Source: Agromyces kandeliae
Lineage (GTDB): Bacteria > Actinomycetota > Actinomycetes > Actinomycetales > Microbacteriaceae
Assembly (NCBI RefSeq): GCF_009674665.1
Contig: NZ_WKJD01000010.1
Coordinates: 22,258 to 86,257 of the forward strand
Reading direction: 5' to 3'
DNA length: 64,000 bases
The notes beneath the pieces are model-generated. The model was not told the origin of the DNA. It saw only the letters and a program-made list of their open reading frames with translations, and did not search any database. The position numbers and the translations under genes were made by a program. This document shows positions 54,954-64,000 of the stretch, one piece after another; position 1 is the stretch's first letter; each line of letters opens with the position of its first letter.

Positions 54954-55547
54954 TCAGAGCTCGCAGTCGAGCGCGATCGCCGCGTAGTCGAGCACCGCTC
55001 TCCGGCACACGGCGCGGTCGAGTCCGAGTCCGAGCAGCGGGTACATGTCGTACGAGTCCTCGAGTGCGACGAGGTTCCGCGCGATCGCGGCGACCGGCAT
55101 GCGCGGCCGGAACGCGCCGAGCCCGGCTCCGACCTCGAGGGTCGCGCGGTACAGCATCACCTGGCGCTCGACGATCGATCGATGGAGGGGCCGGAGCTGC
55201 GGACGCTCGGGCAGCAGCGCGATGCTCTCGTACACGATCCGCAGGTCGTCGCTGATCTCGTCGGGAATGCCCGCCTCGATCATCGCCCGGAGCCGTTCGC
55301 GCGGGTCGGCGACCTCCTCGGCGATCCGGCGGCGGCGCTCGTAGAACTCCTCGAGCACGCCCTCGACGGCGGCCGCCACGAGGTCGTCGAACGTCGGGAA
55401 GTAGTAGAGCACGCTGCCCGCGCTGACCTCGGCCTCCGCGGCCACGGTTCGCACGTTCGCCTGGAGGATGCCGCGCTCCCCGGCGACGCGGCGCAGCGCC
55501 GCGACGAGTGCGTCGCGGCGCTGCGCCTGCTTGGTGGACTGCTTCAC
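54954..55547 (-). CDS. TetR-family transcriptional regulator
   Basis: A 197-residue TetR/BetI-like repressor. The N-terminal helix-turn-helix reads RDALVAALRRVAGERG then VRTVAAEAEVSAGSVLYYFPTFDDLV; the helical C-terminal domain (about 65-195) would bind ligand. It starts with GTG 55547, 1 bp after the APC permease stop, so it is the second gene of that operon. Palindromes upstream of the permease are likely operators, giving autoregulation. It converges on the cupin gene. Confidence 0.88.
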   Translation of the reverse strand: MKQSTKQAQRRDALVAALRRVAGERGILQANVRTVAAEAEVSAGSVLYYFPTFDDLVAAAVEGVLEEFYERRRRIAEEVADPRERLRAMIEAGIPDEISDDLRIVYESIALLPERPQLRPLHRSIVERQVMLYRATLEVGAGLGAFRPRMPVAAIARNLVALEDSYDMYPLLGLGLDRAVCRRAVLDYAAIALDCEL

Positions 55548-55548
55548 G

Positions 55549-57045
55549 TCACCGTTCCGGGGTCGTTTCGGCCTTGGACTCCGCCAGCGCGGCGTACTGC
55601 GCCGGGTTGCGGCGGCGGATGACCAGTCCCCACACGATACCGGCCGCGAACAGCACCGGGGTGGGCAGGATGAGCAGCGCGTTCGCCGCGGCGTCGAGCC
55701 CGGTCACGTACTCGAAGTTGAGGACGATGAGCAGGAACCCGCCGATGAGGCCCGCCGCGCCGATCACCGGAGCGACGACCACGCGGAACCGGCCGTAGCC
55801 GCGCCGATCGCGGGCGAAGAACCCGATGACCGAGACGGCCGCGACCGCCTGCGCGAACACGAGGCCCGCCACGCCGGCGCCGTACGACCAGATGCCGAGC
55901 TGCAGGATCGGGTCGGCTCCCGTCGCCCAGCCGATGAGGATCGCGAGCACGGCGATCACGGCGATCGTCGTGCTCGCCACGTGCGGGGCCCTGCTGGTCG
56001 GGTGCGTCCGGGCGAGCGGCTTCGGGAGCAGTCCCTCCCGGCTGAGCGAGTAGGCGTACCGGCTCGACGCGTTGTGGAAGGCGAGCAGGCAGGCGAGGAA
56101 GCTCGTGACGATGAGCACCTGCAGGACGGTGCCGGCCCAGGCGCCGAGGTACTGGTCGCCCGCGATGAACACGGTCGACTCGAAGTCGTCGCTCGAGACG
56201 AGCCCGATGACGCCCTCGATGCCGAACGCGACCGTGATCATCCAGAACGTGAAGGCGTAGAAGACGGCGAGGAAGCCGATGGCGATGTAGGTGGCGATCG
56301 GCACGGTGCGCGACGGGTTCTTCGCCTCCTCCGCGTAGATCGCGGTGCCCTCGAAGCCCATGTACGCGCCGAAGCCCATGACGAACAGGGCGGCGACGCC
56401 GGGGGCGAGGAAGACCGCCTCGGGCGAGAACGGCGCCGCGCTCCAGGGCTCGGGGCCGCCGTTCGCGAGCACCGCGATCGAGAGCACGAGCAGGATGCCG
56501 ACCTCTGCCGTGAGCAGGACGGCGAGCACCTTGGCGCCGACGTCGACCTTGCGGTAGCCGAGGAACGCGACGCACGCAGCGGCGACGAGGGACCAGACCG
56601 GCCACGGCAGGTCGAGCCCGAACAGGTCTGCCATCGTCAGTTGGGCGAAGAATCCGAGGAAGCCGTAGAAGCTCACCGACAGCACGATGTAGGCGAACAG
56701 CGCCGCGAGCGCGGTGCCGATGCCGGCGGGCTTGCCGAGGCCGCGCGCGGCGTAGGCGTAGAAGGCGCCGGTGTTGCGGACGTGGCGGGACATGGCGGTG
56801 AAGCCGATCGCGAAGAAGATCAGGATCACGCCGCACACCAGCAGTGCGCCGGCCGCGCCGACGCCGCCGAGCCGCATGGCGGTGGGCGCGGCGCTCGCGA
56901 CCACGGTCAGGGGGGCGGCCGCGGACACCACGAAGAACACGATGTCCCACACCCGCAGGCGGCCGCCGGCGAGCCGGCCCGGGGCGTCCCGCTCGGGCAC
57001 CGGCGGCGAACCGGTGTCGATCGTCTCGGGGATCTGTTGCGTCAT
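55549..57045 (-). CDS. APC-family amino acid/amine permease
   Basis: A 498-residue transporter with 12 predicted hydrophobic helices. The first helices carry the APC motif (VVSAAAPLTVVASAAP) and the GxG-rich segment FYAYAARGLGKPAGIGTALAAL near helix 3; GFGAYMGFEGTAIYAEEAKNP is the conserved helix 6 region. It should import an amino acid or amine by secondary transport. GAGGAGA 6 nt before ATG 57045 supports the start. It heads an operon with the TetR gene and is divergent from a P1-type peptidase. Confidence 0.9.
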   Translation of the reverse strand: MTQQIPETIDTGSPPVPERDAPGRLAGGRLRVWDIVFFVVSAAAPLTVVASAAPTAMRLGGVGAAGALLVCGVILIFFAIGFTAMSRHVRNTGAFYAYAARGLGKPAGIGTALAALFAYIVLSVSFYGFLGFFAQLTMADLFGLDLPWPVWSLVAAACVAFLGYRKVDVGAKVLAVLLTAEVGILLVLSIAVLANGGPEPWSAAPFSPEAVFLAPGVAALFVMGFGAYMGFEGTAIYAEEAKNPSRTVPIATYIAIGFLAVFYAFTFWMITVAFGIEGVIGLVSSDDFESTVFIAGDQYLGAWAGTVLQVLIVTSFLACLLAFHNASSRYAYSLSREGLLPKPLARTHPTSRAPHVASTTIAVIAVLAILIGWATGADPILQLGIWSYGAGVAGLVFAQAVAAVSVIGFFARDRRGYGRFRVVVAPVIGAAGLIGGFLLIVLNFEYVTGLDAAANALLILPTPVLFAAGIVWGLVIRRRNPAQYAALAESKAETTPER

Positions 57046-57084
57046 TGCAGGTCTCCTCACGCGCCACGGCGCTGGTCGGGGATC

Positions 57085-57110
57085 AGAACTTGAACACGCA
57101 TTCAACTTCT
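57085..57110. promoter_or_regulatory. Candidate TetR operator
   Basis: AGAACTTGAA (57085-57094) and TTCAACTTCT (57101-57110) pair at 9 of 10 positions around a 6-bp spacer, in the divergent permease/peptidase gap. Confidence 0.6.
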
Positions 57111-57158
57111 GCTCGACGCATCCTGTCAAGCCTGTTATCGTCGGAAGACGAAAGAACT

Positions 57159-57170
57159 GAACGATTGTTC
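57159..57170. promoter_or_regulatory. Second short palindrome in permease/peptidase gap
   Basis: GAAC-GATT-GTTC lies 19 bp before the peptidase ATG at 57189 and may be a second operator half. Confidence 0.3.
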
Positions 57171-57188
57171 GAGTCCATGGAGTCGATG

Positions 57189-58355
57189 ATGACCACCACG
57201 CCGCAGCATCCCACCCGCGCCCGCGATCTCGGCGTGCCGTTCGACGGCACGCCCGGTCGATGGAACGCGATCACGGACGTCCCCGGCGTCGAGGTCGGCT
57301 ATTCGACGATCATCGAGGGCGCCCCCGGCGACGAGGTCGTCGCGCGCACCGGGGTGACGGCGATCCTGCCGCGCGGCCGCGAGGGAGCGGGCAGCCCGTG
57401 CGCCGCCGGCATCCACTCGCTGAACGGCAACGGCGAGCTGACCGGCCGCAGCTGGATCGAGGAGTCCGGCTCGCTCACGCTGCCGATCGGCATCACCAAC
57501 AGCCACGCCGTCGGTGCGGTCCACTCCGGCATCGACCAGTGGACGCACCGCGAGCACCCCGAACTGGCCGCCGAGTGGATGCTCCCCGTCGTCGGCGAGA
57601 CCTGGGACGGCTACCTCAACCAGATCAACGCCGGCCACGTGCGACCGGAGCACGCCATCCTCGCGATCGACTCCGCAGCGAGCGGCCCGGTCGCCGAGGG
57701 CAACGTCGGCGGCGGCACGGGCATGAACTGCTACGGGTTCAAGGGCGGATCGGGCACGGCGTCGCGCGTCGTGCGTCACGGCGACGAGACGCACACGGTC
57801 GGCGTCTTCCTCCAGGCCAACTTCGGCAGCCGCCACGAACTGCGGCTCGCGGGCGTGCCGCTCGGCCGGGAGACGTCCGCGCCGAACCCGTACGAGGACC
57901 TCGAGTGGTTCATCCGCGACGGTCGGCGGGCGCGCGTGCGCGCCGGCTCGGGGAGCGTCATCGGCATCGTGATCACCGATGCGCCGCTCCTGCCCGGCCA
58001 GTGCGAGGCGCTCGCCCGCCGCGTCCCGCTCGGCCTGGCGCGTACCGGCACGAGCGGCAGCCACTTCTCGGGCGACATCTTCCTCGCCTGCTCGACCGCC
58101 AACGCCGGGTCGTTCACGTCGAGCATCCCGACCTCCGAGGTCGGCGACGAACCGTACGAGACCGCTCGCTTCGTGCCGTGGGGCCGCATCGACCCCTACT
58201 TCGAGGCCGTCGTCCAGGCGACCGAGGAGGCCGTCGCGAACGCGCTCGTCGCCGCGCGCGACATGGTCGGCCGCGACGGGCACGCGAACGTCGCGCTGCC
58301 GCACGACGAGGTGCGCGCCGCGTTCCGGGGCCTGGTGGAGCACCCGGCGGCCTGA
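57189..58355 (+). CDS. P1-family (DmpA-like) aminopeptidase
   Basis: A 388-residue S58-family hydrolase. Conserved blocks are NAITDVPGVEVGYSTI, GITNSHAVGAVHSGI, PVAEGNVGGGTGMNCYGFKGGSGTAS (within residues 155-185) and SGDIFLACSTAN near residue 295. Family members self-cleave and act as N-terminal-nucleophile aminopeptidases on D- or beta-amino-acid amides and peptides. Three in-frame ATGs (57177, 57186, 57189) are close together; 57189 gives the family-typical N-terminus. Divergence from an APC permease suggests the pair imports and degrades a related amino compound. Confidence 0.87.
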   Translation: MTTTPQHPTRARDLGVPFDGTPGRWNAITDVPGVEVGYSTIIEGAPGDEVVARTGVTAILPRGREGAGSPCAAGIHSLNGNGELTGRSWIEESGSLTLPIGITNSHAVGAVHSGIDQWTHREHPELAAEWMLPVVGETWDGYLNQINAGHVRPEHAILAIDSAASGPVAEGNVGGGTGMNCYGFKGGSGTASRVVRHGDETHTVGVFLQANFGSRHELRLAGVPLGRETSAPNPYEDLEWFIRDGRRARVRAGSGSVIGIVITDAPLLPGQCEALARRVPLGLARTGTSGSHFSGDIFLACSTANAGSFTSSIPTSEVGDEPYETARFVPWGRIDPYFEAVVQATEEAVANALVAARDMVGRDGHANVALPHDEVRAAFRGLVEHPAA

Positions 58356-58373
58356 GCCGGCCGCGCGTCGCCG

Positions 58374-60053
<1,680 letters not shown>

Positions 60054-60217
60054 CACCTCGTTCTACCCCGCCTCCCTCCCCCGCGTCACGGGGTTGCGGC
60101 CCGAGCGCGAACGCAACAGGCGCCGGACGCCGCGGCGAGCGCACCGAGCGCCGCCGGTCAACCCCTCCCGGCCGCCGGAGGGTGCTGGGAGGATCGGCGA
60201 CACCGAGGGGAGCCCGG

Positions 60218-60577
60218 ATGCCGCAGTACGCCGTCCTCATCTACGCCGACGAATCGCTCCACGCGCAGCATGCGTCGGAAGCCGAGCTCGACGAGAACGA
60301 CCGCCACGCGCGAGCGCTCGAGGCCTCCGGCTCGATGAGCCTCGCATACGCCCTGACGCCGCGCGCCGACGCGGTCTCCGTGCGCCGCGACGGGGAGCGA
60401 CCCGGCCCGTTCGTCGCGGCCGACCAGTTCGTCGCGGGCTTCTACGTGCTCGATGCGCCCGACGTCGACGCGGCGATCGCGATCGCCCGCGAGAATCCCG
60501 CCGTGCGGACGGCGACGGGCGGGGTCGAGGTGCGCCCCGTGCACAGCGGCGGGATCACGGCGACCGGGCGGGACTGA
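60218..60577 (+). CDS. YCII-related (DGPF-domain) protein
   Basis: A 119-residue ferredoxin-like-fold protein opening PQYAVLIYADESLHAQ, with the central D-G-E-R-P-G-P-F-V-A segment and VDAAIAIARENPAVRTATGGVEVRPV typical of YCII domains found beside ECF sigma factors. The conserved His/Asp pair of YciI enzymes is only partly kept, so function is unknown. No sigma factor gene is adjacent. GAGGGGAG lies about 6 nt before ATG 60218. Confidence 0.85.
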   Translation: MPQYAVLIYADESLHAQHASEAELDENDRHARALEASGSMSLAYALTPRADAVSVRRDGERPGPFVAADQFVAGFYVLDAPDVDAAIAIARENPAVRTATGGVEVRPVHSGGITATGRD

Positions 60578-60615
60578 GCCGACCCCCAGCCGGATCGGCG
60601 GGATCGACGAGCGGG

Positions 60616-61338
60616 TCAGGCGGCGGATGCCCCGAGCCCGCCGGCCGCGTCATCCGGCGGATCGGCGGGCTCGATGTGGAAGGTGCGCGCGAAGCGCGCC
60701 ACCCCGTCGTCGTCGCCGGCGAGCACCGGGACGGTCGCGGCATCCGCTCGGCCTGCGATGAGGTCGCGGAGCTGCGAGGGCTCGAGCGCGAACTCGACGC
60801 TCGCGCCTGCGGCACCCGCCGGCTCGGAGGGCCTGGGCTGCGGCACCGCATCGGGTCCGATGGGCACGACGTCGAGGGTCGGTCCGTCCACGACGGCCGC
60901 GACCGAGGCGGGCCCCACGTGCAGCACGTACTCGGTCGCGGGCTCGCTCGCGGCGGCCTCGGGCCGGAACGCCGACCTCAGGGCGACGGCGAGCGCCTCG
61001 TGGCTCACGCGCTCCTCCTCGCCGGGGTCGCCGAGCACCGACCAGCCCCACCGTTCGAGCGCCAGGACGACGGGTTCGAGCTCGCGCCCGAGCGGCGTGA
61101 GCTCGTAGCCGCCGCGGACCGTCGGCACGCGTCGGACGACACCCGACTCCTGCAGCTCGCGCAGCCGGTCGGCGAGGATGTTCGTCGGGATCCGCGGCAG
61201 GCTCGCCTTCAGGTCGCCGTACCGGCGCGGGCCGACGAGCAGGTCGCGGACGATGAGCAGCGCCCACCGCTCCCCGACCCGCTCGATCGCGCGGGCCACG
61301 CCGCTGTACTGGCCGAACCCGCGGGCGCGTGCCGCCAC
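60616..61338 (-). CDS. HxlR-family regulator with C-terminal sterol-carrier-like domain
   Basis: A 240-residue regulator. The N-terminal winged helix is FGQYSGVARAIERVGERWALLIVRDLL with RYGDLKASLPRIPTNILADRLREL and a GGYELTPLGREL wing; the first HxlR Cys is replaced by Ser/Val, so thiol sensing is unlikely. Residues 125-235 look like an SCP2-type domain (VDGPTLDVVPIG, EFALEPSQLRDLIAG). It starts with GTG 61338, 10 bp after the VOC protein stop, so both form one operon. It probably regulates the operon through the palindromes upstream. Confidence 0.82.
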   Translation of the reverse strand: MAARARGFGQYSGVARAIERVGERWALLIVRDLLVGPRRYGDLKASLPRIPTNILADRLRELQESGVVRRVPTVRGGYELTPLGRELEPVVLALERWGWSVLGDPGEEERVSHEALAVALRSAFRPEAAASEPATEYVLHVGPASVAAVVDGPTLDVVPIGPDAVPQPRPSEPAGAAGASVEFALEPSQLRDLIAGRADAATVPVLAGDDDGVARFARTFHIEPADPPDDAAGGLGASAA

Positions 61339-61348
61339 GACGGAACCG

Positions 61349-61807
61349 TCAGGCGCCGGTCGCCGCGGCGCCGGCCCCCTGCTCGCTGAGGAACGCGTCG
61401 GGACCCTTCTCGACGGCGGCGGGCTCCATGAAGAAGAACTCGAGGATGTTGCCGTCGGGGTCCTCGATGTCGCGCGTGTACATGAACCCCAGGTCGGTGG
61501 CCGGTCGCGGCTCGCTTCCGCCGGCGTCCAGCCCCTTTGCGAGGATCGCGTCGACCTCCTCACGCGAGTCGCACGTGAGCGCGATGAGGGCCTGCGCGTG
61601 GGTCTTCGGCTCGGTCACCTGCTTGGCGGTGAACGTCTGGAAGAACTCCCTGGTCAGCACCATGAAGTAGACGTTCTCGTCGAGCACGACGCAGGCCGCG
61701 TTGTCGTCGGAGAACATCGGGTTGATGCTGTAGCCGAGGCCCTGGTAGAACGCCTTCGAGCGGTCGAGGTCGGACGTCGGGATGTTGACGAAGATGCTGG
61801 TGGCCAT
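61349..61807 (-). CDS. VOC-superfamily (glyoxalase/bleomycin resistance-like) protein
   Basis: A 152-residue VOC protein opening SIFVNIPTSDLDRSKAFYQGLGY. The repeated beta-alpha-beta-beta-beta units include ACVVLDENVYFMVLT and YTRDIEDPDGNILEFFF, with the late Glu metal ligand. This subfamily's substrates are mostly unknown. ATG 61807 is chosen over 61819 because GGGGGAG lies just upstream. It is first in an operon with the HxlR-type gene, behind a promoter with a perfect -35 box and embedded inverted repeats. Confidence 0.86.
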   Translation of the reverse strand: MATSIFVNIPTSDLDRSKAFYQGLGYSINPMFSDDNAACVVLDENVYFMVLTREFFQTFTAKQVTEPKTHAQALIALTCDSREEVDAILAKGLDAGGSEPRPATDLGFMYTRDIEDPDGNILEFFFMEPAAVEKGPDAFLSEQGAGAAATGA

Positions 61808-61861
61808 GGTCTCCCCCATGTTGGCTGGTCGTCTGGTCCGGCCGGTCGGCCGACATCCGTC

Positions 61862-61897
61862 AGCTTGCTCTTTGCAAGTGAACTTGTCAAGAGCAAG
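61862..61897 (-). promoter_or_regulatory. Promoter and operator of the VOC/HxlR operon
   Basis: Minus-strand TTGACA (61890-61885), a 17-bp spacer and CAAGCT (61867-61862) form a promoter. CTTGCTCTT (61864-61872) and AAGAGCAAG (61889-61897) are perfect 9-bp arms overlapping both boxes, so a repressor bound there would block RNA polymerase. Confidence 0.65.
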
Positions 61898-61920
61898 TAA
61901 CGGATGATGCGAGCCGGCGC

Positions 61921-63612
61921 TCAGCGCACCCCGCTCCGCCGCACGAGCAATGCCAGGTGCAGCGCGGTGAGCGTCTCCCCGTCATCGAGGTCGGCCCCGA
62001 GCAGGTCCCCGATGAGCGCCAGCCGCTGGTAGAACACCGAGCGCGAGAGGTGGCTCGCCTGCGCCGCCGCCGTCCGGTTGCCCGGGTGGGCGAGCATCGC
62101 CGCGAGCACGTCGAGCAGGTCGCCGCCGCGCGCGAGGTCGTGCTCGATGAGCGGCGCCAGCATGCGCTCGCCCAGCTCCTGGAGCCGGTGGTCGTCGCGA
62201 AGCGCGGTCACCAGCCTGACGAGGGGCCGGTCCTGCGACCGACGCACGACCGGGCCACGCGTCCCACGCGGAACGGGCGTGCGCGAGAGGTCGAGCGCCT
62301 CCTGCACCGACACGAGCAGCCCGTCGAGGTCGCCGGCACTCGCGCCGATCGAGAGCACGACCCCCGAGGCATCCGTCGGCGCCCCCTCGGCGCGCGTCGC
62401 GAGCCGCCCCGCGAATCCCCGCGCCGCGTCGTCGTCGAACCGCGTACCGCCGGGGAGCGAGACGAGCAGCACCCGCGCCGATGCCGTTGCGCCCGCGCCG
62501 ACCGGCCGCCCGTCGAGTGCGCGACCGCCGAGCCCCCGCGCCGCGGCATCTGCGTCGCCGTCGGCGCCGCGCCCCGTCAGGACCACGCCGTACAGGTCGG
62601 CGCCGCGAACCGGCAGGCCGGCCGCCTCGAGGCGCGCGACCGCGCCACCGGGCGCCGCGAACCGACCGCCCAGCAGGTGCTCGACGAGCCGCTGCCGCCC
62701 GATGCGGCCCCAGGCGTCGTCGTCCCCGTCGGCGAGGCGTCCGAGCGCGAGCGCGATCGCGCCCTGCTCGAGCACGCTCGTCCGCCCCGCCGGATGCGCC
62801 GGCCCGGGCAGCGCGATGAGGTGACCCCAGCGGATGCCGCGCGCCTCGACCGGCACGATGAGCCAGTCGTCGGAGCCGCGCGCACCGGCGGCGCCACGCG
62901 CCGAGCGACGGTGCGCGTCGCGCGAACGCAACTGCCAGCCGGCGAGCACCTCCTCCTCGGCCTCGGGCGGAAGGTCGGCGGCGACGACCTCGTGCGCGAG
63001 GTTCTCGAGCAAGACGGGCGCCGAGAGCGTCTGGGCGAGCTGCTGCACGATGTAGTCCGGCGGAGCGCCGCGAAGGGCGAGCGCCGTGAAGCGCTCCCGC
63101 ACCTCGTCGCGCGCGTGCAGCGCCGCGTTCTGCTCCGAGATGATCCGCCGGTGCACGGCCTGCGTCAGGCCGACGAACTTCACCTCGCGGTGGAGGGCCG
63201 CGAGCGCCAGCCCGTGCTCGGCCGCGGCACGATGCACGACCGCCGGCACGTACCGGTAGTGGGCGCCGAGTTCGAGCACGAGACCGGAGACGCCGACCTC
63301 GACGAGCCCCGCGATGAACGAGCGCAGCTCGTCGGGCTCGGTCGGCCAGCCCGAACCGGTCGAGAGCAGCAGCTCGCCGCCGTCCAGCAGGCGCGCCACG
63401 CCCGCGCTGTCCGAGACGTGCACCCAGCGCACGCGTGCGTCGAGTGCCGCGTCGCCGACCAGCACCTCGGGTACGCCGGCCGCAACCGCGTCGAGCGCGA
63501 GGATCTCGCGGACCGTCGGCAGCGCGTCATCCGTGCCGTGGCCGTTCGGTGCGCCCGTCGCGCCACCCGGACGATCCGTTCGATCTGCTTCGTCTTCGCG
63601 ACGCTCTGGCAT
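61921..63612 (-). CDS. PucR-family transcriptional regulator
   Basis: A 563-residue regulator. The N-terminal PucR domain spans about 38-160 (LPTVREILALDAVAAGVPEVL, WVHVSDSAGVARLLDGGELLLST), a central GGDEF-like sensor region follows, and the C-terminal helix-turn-helix is LLDVLAAMLAHPGNRTAAAQASHLSRSVFYQRL (near residues 505-540). PucR-type proteins regulate purine, amino acid or amine degradation. It is divergent from a methylmalonate-semialdehyde dehydrogenase gene, its likely target. AGAGAGG lies about 8 nt before ATG 63612. Confidence 0.87.
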   Translation of the reverse strand: MPERREDEADRTDRPGGATGAPNGHGTDDALPTVREILALDAVAAGVPEVLVGDAALDARVRWVHVSDSAGVARLLDGGELLLSTGSGWPTEPDELRSFIAGLVEVGVSGLVLELGAHYRYVPAVVHRAAAEHGLALAALHREVKFVGLTQAVHRRIISEQNAALHARDEVRERFTALALRGAPPDYIVQQLAQTLSAPVLLENLAHEVVAADLPPEAEEEVLAGWQLRSRDAHRRSARGAAGARGSDDWLIVPVEARGIRWGHLIALPGPAHPAGRTSVLEQGAIALALGRLADGDDDAWGRIGRQRLVEHLLGGRFAAPGGAVARLEAAGLPVRGADLYGVVLTGRGADGDADAAARGLGGRALDGRPVGAGATASARVLLVSLPGGTRFDDDAARGFAGRLATRAEGAPTDASGVVLSIGASAGDLDGLLVSVQEALDLSRTPVPRGTRGPVVRRSQDRPLVRLVTALRDDHRLQELGERMLAPLIEHDLARGGDLLDVLAAMLAHPGNRTAAAQASHLSRSVFYQRLALIGDLLGADLDDGETLTALHLALLVRRSGVR

Positions 63613-63760
63613 CGGTTCGGCCTCTCTGCCTCTGTAAGACTGGGGAAACGCCAGCATAGACGACGCCGGTCGATCTGTCCGATCCCGGCGTCCGAGCACA
63701 CATGCCACCGCGTGACGCGATGCCGAGGCATCCGTCGCCACGACCCACCGAAGGACCACA

Positions 63761-64000
63761 ATGAGCCTCACCGAGACCGCCTCGTCGCCCGCCGCGACGA
63801 CCGAACTGCCCCAGATCGGCCACTGGATCGACGGCGCTCCGAGCGTGTCCACGTCGGGTCGCACCGCGCCGGTGTTCAACCCCGCGACCGGTGCCGTCCG
63901 GGCCGAGGTCGCGTTGGCCGACCAGGCCGAGATCGATGCGGCGATCGCGTCGGCGCAGCGTGGGTTCGAGGTGTGGAGCGGGTACTCGATCGCGAAGCGG
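63761..64000 (+). CDS. Methylmalonate-semialdehyde dehydrogenase-like aldehyde dehydrogenase, 3' end outside window
   Basis: The first 80 residues of an aldehyde dehydrogenase cut by the window edge. The N-terminus IGHWIDGAPSVSTSGRTAPVFNPATG and the following helix (AEIDAAIASAQRGFEVW) match the CoA-acylating methylmalonate-semialdehyde dehydrogenase (MmsA/IolA) group, which acts in valine, beta-alanine and inositol degradation. Catalytic residues lie beyond the window, so the subfamily is not certain. AAGGA lies about 6 nt before ATG 63761. The divergent PucR-type gene probably regulates it. Confidence 0.8.
   Translation, partial: MSLTETASSPAATTELPQIGHWIDGAPSVSTSGRTAPVFNPATGAVRAEVALADQAEIDAAIASAQRGFEVWSGYSIAKR

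Overview
The window is a 64 kb piece of a high-GC (about 70%) actinobacterial chromosome, most like a Microbacteriaceae member such as Agromyces. This rests on dense GC-ending codon use, many GTG starts, frequent 1-4 bp gene overlaps, many apparently leaderless genes, and family content (RamB-like regulator, PucR regulator, cell-wall-binding repeats, actinobacterial polyprenyl synthase). The taxonomic call is an inference. I saw no rRNA, tRNA, CRISPR array, transposase or prophage block, and no gene-free stretch longer than about 260 bp.

Layout. 1-1.6 kb: end of an MFS drug exporter with a MarR regulator. 1.8-6.6 kb: a histidine kinase/response regulator pair divergent from a MacB-type ABC exporter. 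6.6-12.8 kb: mixed genes (hydrolase-LuxR fusion, orphan winged-helix protein, DUF1254/DUF1214 protein, DUF1294 membrane protein, secreted cell-wall-binding PIG-L deacetylase). 12.8-22.1 kb: a tightly packed minus-strand operon that is a variant ebo cluster. In order of transcription it holds an inositol-phosphate-synthase-like enzyme, UbiA prenyltransferase, TIM-barrel isomerase, EboA-like protein, TatD-like hydrolase (EboB), EboE, an alkaline-phosphatase-superfamily enzyme (EboF) and a second TIM-barrel isomerase. A polyprenyl diphosphate synthase lies just upstream. 22.1-28.6 kb: a sugar-type ABC importer (binding protein, ATPase, permease), a Gfo/Idh/MocA dehydrogenase and a ROK repressor.

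28.6-36.3 kb: YqaJ-type nuclease, quinone-oxidoreductase-like enzyme, ArsR-type repressor divergent from an MFS transporter, photolyase, GNAT acetyltransferase and HerA-type ATPase. 36.4-39.5 kb: the glyoxylate shunt (isocitrate lyase, malate synthase). 40.3-46.4 kb: a PotABCD-type polyamine importer and an amidohydrolase. 46.4-52.9 kb: GNAT, SDR epimerase/HxlR divergent pair, RamB-like regulator, PadR regulator divergent from a serine hydrolase, and a GH16-like protein. 53.1-60.1 kb: amine oxidase, cupin, TetR, APC permease, P1 peptidase and PhoD-type phosphatase. 60.2-64 kb: YCII protein, a VOC/HxlR operon, and a PucR regulator divergent from the start of a methylmalonate-semialdehyde dehydrogenase.

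How genes work together. The ebo-like operon carries a cyclitol-forming enzyme, a prenyl donor synthase and a UbiA prenyltransferase, so it may make and handle a prenylated cyclitol. The pot importer, amine oxidase, cupin, APC permease and dehydrogenase suggest polyamine or amine use. The RamB-like regulator may control the glyoxylate shunt 9 kb away, because both upstream regions share a 10-mer. Two window-wide DNA signals stand out: an 11-mer (GCGGATGCCGC) present at least 17 times, and a -10 hexamer placed 6-8 nt before the start codon of about a dozen genes.
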